A DNA stretch of 64,000 bases from Fodinibius roseus (GTDB lineage Bacteria; Bacteroidota; Rhodothermia; Balneolales; Balneolaceae): assembly GCF_900129315.1 (NCBI RefSeq), contig NZ_FQUS01000009.1:62001-126000 (forward strand), written 5' to 3'. The position numbers were made by a program, and so were the translations under genes. A model generated the notes under the pieces. The model did no database searches. It saw only the letters and a program-made list of their open reading frames with translations, and was not told the origin of the DNA. Of the stretch, positions 26,476 through 35,741 are shown piece by piece. The stretch's first letter is position 1. Every line of letters starts with the position of its first letter.

Positions 26476-28734
26476 CTAATTGCCGATTCTGCTGTTTATC
26501 ATTTGCAGCAGCCGACGGAATCGATCATTATTGGGCTGCAGTTCCGTTAGCTTTTTTGCATGCGGACGGGCATCACGGTATTGCTCCTGCTGTATGTAAA
26601 GGGTACTGATGCCGTAATGATAATCCGGATTCTCCGGGTCCAGCGCTATCGCTTGCCGGTAAGCCTCTTCAGCCTGCTGTGGCCGCCCGAGTTGTTGCAG
26701 GCTGATGGCCCAGTTATAGCGTGTGCGAGCATTTTGCGGCATCAGTTCGGCTGCTTTTTTGAAATGGGGGACCGCTTCCGCAAGCTGCTTTTCCTCTGCC
26801 AACAGCAGGGCTAAAGAATAATAGACCGGACCATAATCCGGTTCCTGTTCGATTACTTTTTTCAAGAGCTTCTCAGCCTCTGCATTGTTCCCCCTGCGAT
26901 TGTACAAGTACGCCAGGTTGATGCGGGCAGGATTGAAATAGGGATCCTTTTCCAGGGCTTTCCGGTAAGCCGCTATGGCCCGATCCGGCTGACCCTGTTT
27001 CTCGAAAAACTGTCCGCGGTTCATCTGTCCCTGTGGAAAATACTGGCTGACTTCGAGATATCGTTTATACTCTTCAAGGGCATCGTTGAAATGCTGCTTC
27101 ATATTAAAGGATATATCTGCTGCTGAGAATTCAGCCAATCCTTCGGCTGCAGCGATCCGTACCGCTCGGAGGGAGTCGTCCAGAGCTTCCTGTAGCGCCG
27201 GATTTTTCAGGTTTTCCGGAAAAGATGCCAGCGCTCGCGCCGTACTGTTCCGTACGAGGGGGCTCTCGTCTTTCAGCGATCCTTCCAACAGCTCCAGGCT
27301 TTGACGGCTGGGAAACTGTCCGGCATACCAGACAGCGGTCGCACGAGCGATATCGGGCTGCAAAGTGTCGGCGATGAGCTCTTTTAGAGCCGGCAGAGCG
27401 TCCGCTCCCGTTTCATTGGCCTTTAGCAGTATTTCAGAGAAGTGATCCGGCCGCTCCGGACCGTACCACTCTTCTATAGCACGGGCAGCCCATTCCGGAG
27501 AGCGCTGGTCGTGACAATCATTACAGGCATTGGGGGTATCAAATTCGGCACTCAAATCCGGCCGGGGCACGCGGAAGCTGTGATCACGACGGAAATCCAC
27601 TTCCATATAATAGCGTCCGGTCATGTGACAATTGATACACTGTGAGGCTTCGGTGTTTACCCGGTGTTTATAATGCTCAACCGTATTATAACGGGGCTCG
27701 TGACACTGCATGCAGAGCGTGTTGTCAGTGACATTCGCTTTCAGTTCCAGGCTGTGGGGATCATGGCAGTCGTTGCATTTTACGCCTTCTCCAAACATTT
27801 TACTTTGCAGGAAGGAACCGTACACATAGACCTCCTCTTTAATCTGTCCGTCTGCAAAGTATGATTCGGGATGGGGAAGGGTAGGATTATAATGGTCAAG
27901 AAAATTCCCCGTATGCGCATAATCATCGGTCATATCTTCCCTCAGGGCATGACACTGGGCACACTGGTCTATCTGCTCAGTCTGAGGCGTATTTTGGGTA
28001 AGCTCCAGGTCTTCACGGATGCGTTCTATGGTTGCCCCTTCCACCTCTTCAGACTGCACGAAATCCACGTGTTTTTTGCCGGGACCGTGGCAGGATTCGC
28101 AGCTCACATTGATGCTGGACCAGGTCGTATGAAAAGAATCCGCCTCGGCGATATAGTTTTGCTGCAGGTTGGTAGAGTGACAGTCGGCGCACATCGTATT
28201 CCAGTTCATAGCTCCGCCCGTCCAGTGCAGCCAATCGCCGTGTTGAATCTCTTCCTCCGGATTCATGGCAAACCACTCCTCTTTTTCCGTATCCCAGGCA
28301 ATATTCAGGGCCTGTAGTTTCCCTTTGCCAAAATCAAGCAAATACTGCTGGAGGGGAGCCCATCCAAAGGTGTGTGTGACCTGATAGTGGACGGATCCCC
28401 CATCCGGTCCCGGGGCCTCAACCATAAACAGCGAATCTTCTCTGAAGAAACGATACGTTTCTTCCTGATGGGTAAAGGTCGTATTATCAAAATCACCCCG
28501 CACGGTTCGCTCCGAGGCCTCCTTCATGGCATAATCGTGATGCGATCCTTCCCAGGAAGCCATTTGGCTGCTGTGACAGGAGGCGCATGATTCATCCCCC
28601 ACAAATTGACGATCGATCGTATGTTCTTTTGAGGAGGTATCGGGGGACTGATGGTCCGATTGGGTGCAGCTGAATATGATACCGGTTCCCAGAGAAATAC
28701 CAATGATGAATAACAAAAGCAGGCTTCGGTTCAT
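26476..28734 (-). CDS. Octahaem cytochrome c lipoprotein with HEAT and TPR regions
   Basis: A 752-aa protein. The N-terminus is a lipoprotein signal ending in SC (Cys23). The next 400 residues hold eight CXXCH haem sites: CASCH, CADCH, CESCH, CAQCH, CNDCH, CMQCH, CINCH and CNDCH. Then comes a HEAT-like segment (about 430-545, with SPLVRNSTARALASFPENL) and four to five TPR units (about 560-750). Such proteins are periplasmic or surface electron carriers; the TPR tail should bind partner proteins. No other electron-transfer gene lies nearby, so the donor and acceptor are unknown. Confidence 0.85.
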   Translation of the reverse strand: MNRSLLLLFIIGISLGTGIIFSCTQSDHQSPDTSSKEHTIDRQFVGDESCASCHSSQMASWEGSHHDYAMKEASERTVRGDFDNTTFTHQEETYRFFREDSLFMVEAPGPDGGSVHYQVTHTFGWAPLQQYLLDFGKGKLQALNIAWDTEKEEWFAMNPEEEIQHGDWLHWTGGAMNWNTMCADCHSTNLQQNYIAEADSFHTTWSSINVSCESCHGPGKKHVDFVQSEEVEGATIERIREDLELTQNTPQTEQIDQCAQCHALREDMTDDYAHTGNFLDHYNPTLPHPESYFADGQIKEEVYVYGSFLQSKMFGEGVKCNDCHDPHSLELKANVTDNTLCMQCHEPRYNTVEHYKHRVNTEASQCINCHMTGRYYMEVDFRRDHSFRVPRPDLSAEFDTPNACNDCHDQRSPEWAARAIEEWYGPERPDHFSEILLKANETGADALPALKELIADTLQPDIARATAVWYAGQFPSRQSLELLEGSLKDESPLVRNSTARALASFPENLKNPALQEALDDSLRAVRIAAAEGLAEFSAADISFNMKQHFNDALEEYKRYLEVSQYFPQGQMNRGQFFEKQGQPDRAIAAYRKALEKDPYFNPARINLAYLYNRRGNNAEAEKLLKKVIEQEPDYGPVYYSLALLLAEEKQLAEAVPHFKKAAELMPQNARTRYNWAISLQQLGRPQQAEEAYRQAIALDPENPDYHYGISTLYIQQEQYRDARPHAKKLTELQPNNDRFRRLLQMINSRIGN

Positions 28735-28815
28735 TGCTTGACAAGTAGGCTGGATAGTTGTTTCTCAAACGCAGGGTTAATATATAAAAAAAGAAAGTAT
28801 GTTATATGACCGTGC

Positions 28816-29457
28816 TCACTCGTATGTTTTCAGCAGTTCAACAACCTCCGTATGATTGTTATTTCGGGCAAAATCGAGAGCGGTCTCTTCATCCTTGTCC
28901 GTAAGGGACGGGTCGGCTCCCTGTTCCAGCAGCACCTGCACAACATTGGCATTGCCCTCTGCAGCGGCAAACATCAGGGCAGACCAGCCGTCAACCCCGT
29001 CTGTGGCATCCGGGTCGGCTCCCTGTTCCAGCAGTAGCGCAACGGTATTGGGGAAGGGACCGCTGGCGGCGAATATAAGAGGGGTTCTGCCATCGGCATT
29101 TCGGTCATCAATACGGGCGCCCTCCTCCAGCAGAAGCTGGACGATATCCGTATGTCCATTGAAAGAGGCGAGCATAAGCGGGGTACGTCCCCCTTCGCCC
29201 GAGGCGTTCACGTCAACTCCCTGTTCAACCATCTGCCGGACGTCGCTCAATTGTCCCTGCAGAGCTGCATTCCTGAGATCTTGATCCGTGAACTGAGCAG
29301 CAGTCTCCTGCTGCCGGGGTTCCTGATTGCTGTCGGACTGGTTTTCCCCATTTCCGCAGGAGCTCAAAAAGAGCAAGCCCGTTATTAAAAGACCGGTGAT
29401 TATAAAAAAATGAGTATGAGAAGAAAATGGGGCTGTACTACTTCGGGATGTCAGCAT
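28816..29457 (-). CDS. Ankyrin-repeat lipoprotein
   Basis: A 213-aa protein with a hydrophobic signal segment ending in a lipobox (LFLSSC, Cys33), a Gln/Asn/Ser-rich spacer and five ankyrin repeats. Recurrent blocks are DGRTPLMLASFNGHTDIVQL-type, such as GRTPLIFAA and WSALMFAAAEGNANVVQVLL. ATG 29457 was chosen because it places the signal peptide at the N-terminus; the frame is open to 29607, but that stretch is AT-rich and basic. Probably a periplasmic or outer-membrane protein-binding module. Confidence 0.8.
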   Translation of the reverse strand: MLTSRSSTAPFSSHTHFFIITGLLITGLLFLSSCGNGENQSDSNQEPRQQETAAQFTDQDLRNAALQGQLSDVRQMVEQGVDVNASGEGGRTPLMLASFNGHTDIVQLLLEEGARIDDRNADGRTPLIFAASGPFPNTVALLLEQGADPDATDGVDGWSALMFAAAEGNANVVQVLLEQGADPSLTDKDEETALDFARNNNHTEVVELLKTYE

Positions 29458-29643
29458 AACATGCACAGATAGTTTTTGCTGTTTCAGTTTTTTTGTTATC
29501 CAGTCCTTACTTAAAAAATATACCTTGATTCTACAACTATTTTTCTCAAGTTTTTTATTGCTCCGGCGGTTGAATCTTAATATCCTTGATATAATTTGCT
29601 TGGTCACGCTATATAATTCACTCGATCACGAAATAATATCCAT

Positions 29644-30354
29644 ATGAAAATTCTGTATGTTTTCCCTCATCCCGATGATGAATCTTTTGGTCCGGCTCCG
29701 GCTATGGCCGCCCAGCTTCGACAGGGAGAGGAGGTATACCTGCTGACGCTGACGAGGGGAGAAGCGACCAAGCAACGATTCCGGCTGGGGGTCGATAAAA
29801 AGGAAATGGGACAAATCCGCTTTCAGGAGATGCAATGCGTAAAAGAAGTGCTGGGGCTGAGCGGCATGGAGGTGTGTGATCTGCCCGACAGCGGGCTTAA
29901 AGAGCTGGACCCGAAACAGATTGAAACCATTATTGATGAGCATATAGAGGCCATTCAGCCGGATATTCTGGTTACTTATGCCGTGCATGGCATAAGCGGC
30001 TTTGAGGATCACCTCGTGAGTCACGCTGTAGTTAAAAGCGTTTACTGCGACAGGAAAAGAAAAGGAAAAAGCTGTCCCCGGCGGCTGGCCTTTTTTACCC
30101 ATTATAATGAAATGGAGGGAGAAGGAACGTTCCGGTTAACTTCATCAAAAATGGAAGATATCGACTGCTGGATAGAAGCCAGTGATGAAGACTATCAGAA
30201 ATTCTATGATGCGCTGGATTGTTACAAAACGTATCAGCAGGTTATTGAGAAGAGTAATGTTAAGAACGAAGTCGGTAAACGGGTACCGTTTGAAATCTTT
30301 CAGGAAAATTTTGATCCGCCGCTTCAGGATCTCGCCGAAGCATTGGATTCATAG
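29644..30354 (+). CDS. PIG-L/LmbE family deacetylase
   Basis: A 236-aa zinc-dependent deacetylase-like protein with the motif PHPDDESFG (8-16) and the distal HGISGFEDHLVSH (about 117-129). The family removes acetyl groups from GlcNAc-linked molecules. BshB1, of the same fold, is at 16900; this second protein might be a BshB2-like enzyme or a mycothiol-S-conjugate-amidase-like detoxifier, but the sequence alone does not decide. Repeat B3 begins at its stop codon. Confidence 0.8.
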   Translation: MKILYVFPHPDDESFGPAPAMAAQLRQGEEVYLLTLTRGEATKQRFRLGVDKKEMGQIRFQEMQCVKEVLGLSGMEVCDLPDSGLKELDPKQIETIIDEHIEAIQPDILVTYAVHGISGFEDHLVSHAVVKSVYCDRKRKGKSCPRRLAFFTHYNEMEGEGTFRLTSSKMEDIDCWIEASDEDYQKFYDALDCYKTYQQVIEKSNVKNEVGKRVPFEIFQENFDPPLQDLAEALDS

Positions 30355-30494
30355 AAGGCTTTGAATAACCGGGGACTTTTGTTCAACAGCAACCCCTGAG
30401 CGATTTCAAAAAGGCCGTGTTTACACAAAACATGAGGATGGTGAAATCGCGAAAATCCAGAGATTGGGCAAAACAACGGTTTTACAAAGGTTTC
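30353..30494 (+). repeat. Dispersed repeat family B, copy B3
   Basis: A 142-bp element bounded by AGAAGGCTTTGAATAACCG (30353-30371) and the inverse end CGGTTTTACAAAGGTTTCT (30476-30494). An inner inverted pair GCGATTTC / GAAATCGC (about 30400 and 30443) suggests a nested stem. It begins in the stop codon of the PIG-L gene and ends 34 bp before the AI-2E-type gene. Confidence 0.65.
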
Positions 30495-30527
30495 TCATAG
30501 TTAATTTATTATTTATCGGATGATGAT

Positions 30528-31577
30528 ATGAGCAAAAAATACCCTTTCTGGTTAAAGTGGACCACGATTCTATTAGGAATGGTCCTTCTCTTTATTGTAC
30601 TCTCTTACGGTCAGTTTATTTTAATGCCGCTGGCTTTTGCCGGACTTATCGCCATGCTGCTGGAGCCGCTTTGCCAGCAGCTGGAGCGCGTAAAACTGAA
30701 TCGCATGTTAGCGATTATTGTCAGTATGCTGCTGCTGTTCTTCATCCTGGGAGGAATTATCTCCCTGTTGTCGATGCAGCTCGTACAGTTTACCGATCGC
30801 CTGCCGGAGGCCAACCAGAAAATCCAGGCTGTAAGCAATGATCTGCGGCAGTTCATGGAGACAAAGTTTAATATATCGCCCAGCATGCAGCTGGAATATT
30901 TGGAACGGGGGCTGTCCGCTGTCGTTAATAAAAGCGGGCAGTATATGAGTACTGCACTTGGTGCAACGACCAGTGTATTCACGACGCTGGGATTGCTGCC
31001 CTTTTTTATTTTCTTTATGATGTATTACAAAGAGCGGTACCGCACCTTTCTATACAAGCTTTGGCAGGGTGAGGATGAGGTTGTCAATGAGGTTGTTGAC
31101 GGCATACAGAGCGTAACCCAGAACTATATTATCGGGATGGCTGCGGTTATTACACTGCTGGCTATCCTGAATGCTATCGGCCTGTGGATCATAGGTATTG
31201 AACATGTGCTGTTTTTTGCCGTATTTGCCGCTATACTGGCTATTATTCCTTATATTGGCATTATTATCGGCAGCCTTCCCGCTGTTATATTTGCCCTGCT
31301 GTTTACCGACTCTCTTCTGAATCCACTGGGTGTAATCGCCGTTTTTGCGGTCGTCCAGTTTTTGGAAGGCAATTTTATTACCCCGAATATCGTAGGTTCC
31401 CGCGTCAGTATTAACCCCATGGTAGCATTGGTAGCCCTCTTGATAGGGGGTGAGCTCTGGGGTGTTTCGGGGATGATTCTGTTTGTGCCGATCGTTGGTA
31501 TTTTAAAGCATATTTTTGACCGCATTGACGCCCTGAAACCTGTCGGATATCTCTTCGGCGATTCGGAGAGTGAATAA
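30528..31577 (+). CDS. AI-2E transporter family (TqsA/YdiK-like) membrane protein
   Basis: A 349-aa protein of the PF01594 family with about eight transmembrane helices, a mid-protein hydrophilic segment (about 75-135) and the C-terminal block FLEGNFITPNIVGSRVSINP followed by the final helices. Members include the putative AI-2 exporter TqsA and Na/H antiporters; most have no known substrate. It is flanked by repeat B3 and lies opposite crtY. Monocistronic. Confidence 0.88.
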   Translation: MSKKYPFWLKWTTILLGMVLLFIVLSYGQFILMPLAFAGLIAMLLEPLCQQLERVKLNRMLAIIVSMLLLFFILGGIISLLSMQLVQFTDRLPEANQKIQAVSNDLRQFMETKFNISPSMQLEYLERGLSAVVNKSGQYMSTALGATTSVFTTLGLLPFFIFFMMYYKERYRTFLYKLWQGEDEVVNEVVDGIQSVTQNYIIGMAAVITLLAILNAIGLWIIGIEHVLFFAVFAAILAIIPYIGIIIGSLPAVIFALLFTDSLLNPLGVIAVFAVVQFLEGNFITPNIVGSRVSINPMVALVALLIGGELWGVSGMILFVPIVGILKHIFDRIDALKPVGYLFGDSESE

Positions 31578-31750
31578 TTTCGGGGGTGTTGCATTTTTGG
31601 TACATTTGAGTTCCCGTGCCTGAAGCAAAATCGACGCCTGGGGTGAAAAGAAGAACCGATTGGCTAAAGGTTACTTTTTCCTTCCCTTCCTGGTACCTGG
31701 ATACCTTCAATGAGGAAACAAGTACCCGGACAACTCCAGGTCTGTTCATG

Positions 31751-32959
31751 CTACCGGGGAAAGCGGTCAGAGGGAGTATAAGCAAGCTGCAGTTCTCTCA
31801 GGCGCCTCCGGCTTTTCCAAATGGCCCTGAAGAAGGGACGATAAGGCACACTACTCATGATTTTCAAGTCTTCTGCGAGCGTTGAATCTTCGTTTAAAAA
31901 ACGAAAAATGTCATCCATGGCATTATTTCTAAAAAGATGATAAAAGATATCCAGCGCCTCCCGGGGTTCGGTATGTAATATGTGCAACAACCAGAGATCA
32001 TAGGCTCTGAAACGGAGTTTTGAAGGCGGGGAAACATGTGGGATACCTTCGGAAAGCAATCCTTCGATAATGTTCCGAACCTGATCCTGTATACGGATAA
32101 AGGTATAGCCGGTGGAGGGTTTGGTAAGCCCGCCCCGGGTACCGATATTCATACTGCGAGAGTTATACCAGGGGATAAAGGGACGATCCTGCATCGGAAT
32201 AACGCCACGTTCCTCGCGCGAGACCAGATAATCAGTGCGTTGCAGACCAAACCGGTTATGCAGATAGAGGGCTATTTTTTCTTGATAGGCCTCGCTTCTG
32301 AGAAGCCGGTCGGAAAAAACAGTGTACTCCAACAGTCCGGATGTGGCATCCCAGGGCAACAGGTACATAAAAGCAACCCCTTCCGTGAAGGTCTCGTCAA
32401 AATCCATGAGCACACAGGCAGAAGGATCAAAGACTTCCCGGTTAGCCGTCAGTTCCCATCCCATAAAATGCTGTTTCAGCGGGTAACGGATATCAGCTTC
32501 CTCAAGCCCGGACGGTTTAAAACAGCTTTGAAAAATATACGAAGCCTGAAACACTTGGTCTGGAGTATGCAGTATGGCCGACTGTTCTGAAGGATGGACT
32601 GTTATATCCGTGACAGCATTTTCCAGGAGATCAAAGCGGTCATGTGCTTTTAAAGCTTGCAGGACTTTTTGCTGAAAATCGATGCTCCTCAGTCCATAGT
32701 AGAGGTATTCGTCGACCCGTTGCGAAAAGTGCTCTTCCGGGGTTCTGACTTCGACCGTTGACCATCTCTTGTGAATGACGTCTGAAAAGGGGGGTATACC
32801 GGCGTGCCAAAAGCACCAGGTCTTGTCATTTTTGGGCGTCAGGTCGGCGTCGACAATCAGCACATTTTTATCCGCCAGCGGTGACTGAAGCATTCCCCAG
32901 GCGAGGGAAAGTCCCGCCGCCCCCGCTCCCGCGATAATATAATCGTATTCCTGGTCCAC
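31751..32959 (-). CDS. crtY: Lycopene beta-cyclase (CrtY type)
   Basis: Cyclises the ends of lycopene to beta-rings in carotenoid synthesis. The 402-aa protein has the N-terminal dinucleotide-binding motif YDYIIAGAGAAGLSLA (5-20), the DKTWCFW block and the GTRGGLTKPSTGYTF motif typical of CrtY. Length fits the family. No other crt gene is present, so the pathway is encoded elsewhere. Repeat A3 lies upstream, 45 bp from its start codon. Confidence 0.9.
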   Translation of the reverse strand: MDQEYDYIIAGAGAAGLSLAWGMLQSPLADKNVLIVDADLTPKNDKTWCFWHAGIPPFSDVIHKRWSTVEVRTPEEHFSQRVDEYLYYGLRSIDFQQKVLQALKAHDRFDLLENAVTDITVHPSEQSAILHTPDQVFQASYIFQSCFKPSGLEEADIRYPLKQHFMGWELTANREVFDPSACVLMDFDETFTEGVAFMYLLPWDATSGLLEYTVFSDRLLRSEAYQEKIALYLHNRFGLQRTDYLVSREERGVIPMQDRPFIPWYNSRSMNIGTRGGLTKPSTGYTFIRIQDQVRNIIEGLLSEGIPHVSPPSKLRFRAYDLWLLHILHTEPREALDIFYHLFRNNAMDDIFRFLNEDSTLAEDLKIMSSVPYRPFFRAIWKSRRRLRELQLAYTPSDRFPR

Positions 32960-33003
32960 TTCAGCCTATTCCTCTGGTTGATATTCATTCGGTCCGCCAA
33001 TCG

Positions 33004-33134
33004 GTCAGACTTAGCAAAATCTACTGCGAGTCAGCCAAACTTGGCCAGAATCATATTCATATTCGTTAAAAAGGCGCCACTATTCGGTTCAAAAAATCTC
33101 CACCTGAATCGTCTGGCTCTTGTAACAATCCGAC
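33004..33134 (-). repeat. Dispersed repeat family A, copy A3
   Basis: A 131-bp element. The plus-strand left end GTCAGACTTAGCAAAATCT matches A1 and A2, and the right end is AATCCGAC. The middle aligns with A2 through short blocks such as CTATTCG and CTGGCTCT. It sits in the 259-bp gap between crtY and the BamA-like gene, in crtY orientation. Nothing else is evident in the gap. Confidence 0.65.
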
Positions 33135-33218
33135 AGAATCCGGGATAGAAATTACAAAAAGCGATCCTGAAATGTTAGCAATGCCGCTTTGGCTTCTCTT
33201 GACTCAGTATTGTTAATC

Positions 33219-35657
33219 TTAGAAGGAGTGCCCGATACCAAAGCTAAAGTATAGTTTCTTGTTATTAAACCAGCCCTCCTGCAGGTCATGGACCCGAAAT
33301 GCAAAGTCAAACCGTACAATAATATACTCCCAGTCTATACGGAAGCCCGCTCCTGATCCCACGGCAATCTGCTTATAAAACTGATCGTACTTAAATTTTC
33401 CCTGATCCAAAAGCCGTTGTTGATTTTCTATGGTTTGCTGAGAGCTTTCAGAAGATGATGGAAATGTTGTGCGGGGGCCATACCAGATATTGCCGGCATC
33501 CGCAAACCACGCCGCAATCCAGTTAGAGGAGAGAAAATTACTGATAAAGCGCTGCCGGACCTCCGTCTGGGCAAGCAGCTTGATTTCGCCGCCGCTTATG
33601 GTAACCTCATCCAGCGGAATGCTTCCCGGACCCAGACTGTAAATATTCCACCCGCGAATATCATTGGTACCCCCGGCATAGAAACGCTGGTTCAGGGGCA
33701 GGGAACTGCTTTGGCCATAGGGGGTAGCCAGTCCCAGGAATCCCCGGTAGGAAAAGACTCCGTTATTTGAGATTGGAATATAGCGCCGGTAATCAACGGT
33801 TCCTTTCAAAAACCTGCTGTAAGCGAGACTGTTTCGGCTCGAAGGGATAATGGGAGGGAGATTACCTTCCAGCGTATCGGGCGTAACAAAAAACCGGTCA
33901 GCCAGATAGGGGATATTTCCTCCAATAGCTGCAGAATACTCGCTAAAATATCCATAATTGCGTTTAATTAGGTCTGTTCGCTTACTTTGAAAGGTATAGC
34001 GCAAAATGGATGAAACCTGGGGACGGAAGTCTTCCAGGATCCGCTGGTACTCAAAGGAATCCTCACCAAATTCCTCCTGCAGGGACTGGCGGAACTGGGA
34101 AGAGGGCGTTGTGTCGAGCAGGTCCAGTTCGATCAGGTCGAGATAGCTCGAAAACCGGTTGCTGTGTTCCACTTCGTACCGCAGATTGAAACGGATATCC
34201 GAGTTAATATCAAATAGAAGCTGATCGGATTGGGTGAAAGACAGTCCGTAACGGGTTCGTGCATTGGAAAAAGAAACCCTGTCGTCCAGAAAGGCGAAAG
34301 GGAAGTTAAGCCGCGGCAGGGTATATTCGATACGGGCATCAAAATTTTGGAAAAAGCCTCCATCGACGGATTGGGAAGAAGAGTCGGGCGAGATGTCTCG
34401 AATGGTCTCCGAATTCACGTATTCAAAGCTGCCATTGAGACTCAGCTGCAGATTTTCTGCCCTGCCAAACAGGTTATTGTTCGTATACGTAAGTCCCGCT
34501 CCCGAACCATAACCGTAGCGTCGCATTCCAAAAACGTTTACATTCACCGAATGCTTGGGAAGGGAACGTAGCGAAAACATGACGGGCAGCTCCTCATCGG
34601 AATAGTCGGGCAGGGATCCATCTTCACTCAATCCGAACTGCTGTATGGTCAACATCCCCAGGTTTTGGAACTCATTTACCGTTCGGATGTAGAGCGACTG
34701 ATCGAACGCCTCGCCCGGCTTAAAGAGTACCTGGTCGGTAAGCAGGCTGAATTTCGTTTGTGCCGAGGGATCCTTTCGAAGGTACATCCTCTTGTCGCCT
34801 GAGGTGAGGCCCGGACGCTGGACAGTGTCTTGCTCGGTGTACCCCTCAGATCCGCCCGGTCCCGCCAGACTGATACTCAGATCCCCGAAGGTGTATTTGT
34901 GTCCCGGATTAATCGTGAAAAGCGCATCCATTTGATGCCGGTTTTCCGGGTCACGTTTCATCAACACCGATATGGAATCGTTTTGAACGGCGGCATAGCC
35001 GTTGTTTTTAAGAAAAGTGATGAGGCGGCTTCGTTCCTCCGTCAGGGCATTTTCAGAATAGCGGCGGTGGTGGGCATACGTAGTGTCATTGATTCGTTCC
35101 CGGGTCAGGGGACTGTCTTCATAAAATTCAGGGACCCGTGTGGTATCCCCAAAAGCGGGCATACCCGTATATGATACCGTATTGATGGTAGAAGGAGCTC
35201 CTTCGTCGATCAGGAAAGAAACCTCCACACGATTATCTTTGAATTCAACGATATTGGTATCCACCCTGGCTTCGAGAAAACCTATGGTTTGGTAGTATCG
35301 TTGAATTCGTTCTATATCGTTAGCTACCGTTTCGCGGTTCAGAAAAGTGGGAGGCTCGCCAAATTTATTAGTTAGCTGCCAGATAAAATACCAGGGTGTA
35401 AAGCGGGGAATTCCTAAAAATTCACGGTTTGTTTGCGTACGGATTAATGCTTCGAGGGTGTTGTCATTGACGTTATCATTCCCGACAAACCGGATAACGC
35501 GGACAACATGATCGGTGGTATCACTGTCCGCCTCGCTATTTTGAGCTATTGCCGTGCCTCTTGCCGCAAGGAATAGTGATACGCCGAATATCCCTGAGAA
35601 TAAATAGAGGAAAAGTCTGCTTACCGCATTATTCTTATTCAAGAGAATATGGAACAT
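33219..35657 (-). CDS. BamA/TamA-like Omp85 outer-membrane protein
   Basis: An 812-aa Omp85-superfamily protein with a signal sequence (about 1-39, ending TAIAQ), POTRA-like domains (about 48-430) and a C-terminal 16-strand beta-barrel ending in phenylalanine (FSFGIGHSF). The loop-6 motif appears as GTNDIRGW, a form of the (V/I)RGF motif. Two or three POTRAs and the divergent loop fit TamA-like translocation proteins more than the essential BamA. It transports or inserts outer-membrane proteins. No TamB partner is adjacent. Confidence 0.85.
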   Translation of the reverse strand: MFHILLNKNNAVSRLFLYLFSGIFGVSLFLAARGTAIAQNSEADSDTTDHVVRVIRFVGNDNVNDNTLEALIRTQTNREFLGIPRFTPWYFIWQLTNKFGEPPTFLNRETVANDIERIQRYYQTIGFLEARVDTNIVEFKDNRVEVSFLIDEGAPSTINTVSYTGMPAFGDTTRVPEFYEDSPLTRERINDTTYAHHRRYSENALTEERSRLITFLKNNGYAAVQNDSISVLMKRDPENRHQMDALFTINPGHKYTFGDLSISLAGPGGSEGYTEQDTVQRPGLTSGDKRMYLRKDPSAQTKFSLLTDQVLFKPGEAFDQSLYIRTVNEFQNLGMLTIQQFGLSEDGSLPDYSDEELPVMFSLRSLPKHSVNVNVFGMRRYGYGSGAGLTYTNNNLFGRAENLQLSLNGSFEYVNSETIRDISPDSSSQSVDGGFFQNFDARIEYTLPRLNFPFAFLDDRVSFSNARTRYGLSFTQSDQLLFDINSDIRFNLRYEVEHSNRFSSYLDLIELDLLDTTPSSQFRQSLQEEFGEDSFEYQRILEDFRPQVSSILRYTFQSKRTDLIKRNYGYFSEYSAAIGGNIPYLADRFFVTPDTLEGNLPPIIPSSRNSLAYSRFLKGTVDYRRYIPISNNGVFSYRGFLGLATPYGQSSSLPLNQRFYAGGTNDIRGWNIYSLGPGSIPLDEVTISGGEIKLLAQTEVRQRFISNFLSSNWIAAWFADAGNIWYGPRTTFPSSSESSQQTIENQQRLLDQGKFKYDQFYKQIAVGSGAGFRIDWEYIIVRFDFAFRVHDLQEGWFNNKKLYFSFGIGHSF

Positions 35658-35668
35658 TAAAGATTCAT

Positions 35669-35706
35669 AAAAAACGGCTGCACGAACCCATCATGCAACC
35701 GTTTTT
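35669..35706 (-). terminator. Terminator after the DUF2795 gene
   Basis: AAAAACGG-c-TGCA pairs with TGCA-a-CCGTTTTT across an 11-nt loop, with A/U tracts on both sides. On the minus strand it lies just past the DUF2795 stop and just before the BamA-like gene. The symmetry would let it work in either direction. Confidence 0.75.
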
Positions 35707-35741
35707 ATTAAGTGTTAGATCTTGTACTGATAAAAGGATTT

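Noticed and set aside
31616-31885. Plus-strand frame between the AI-2E-type and crtY genes
   Set aside because: Starts at GTG without a ribosome-binding site, overlaps the end of crtY, and the peptide shows no family pattern.
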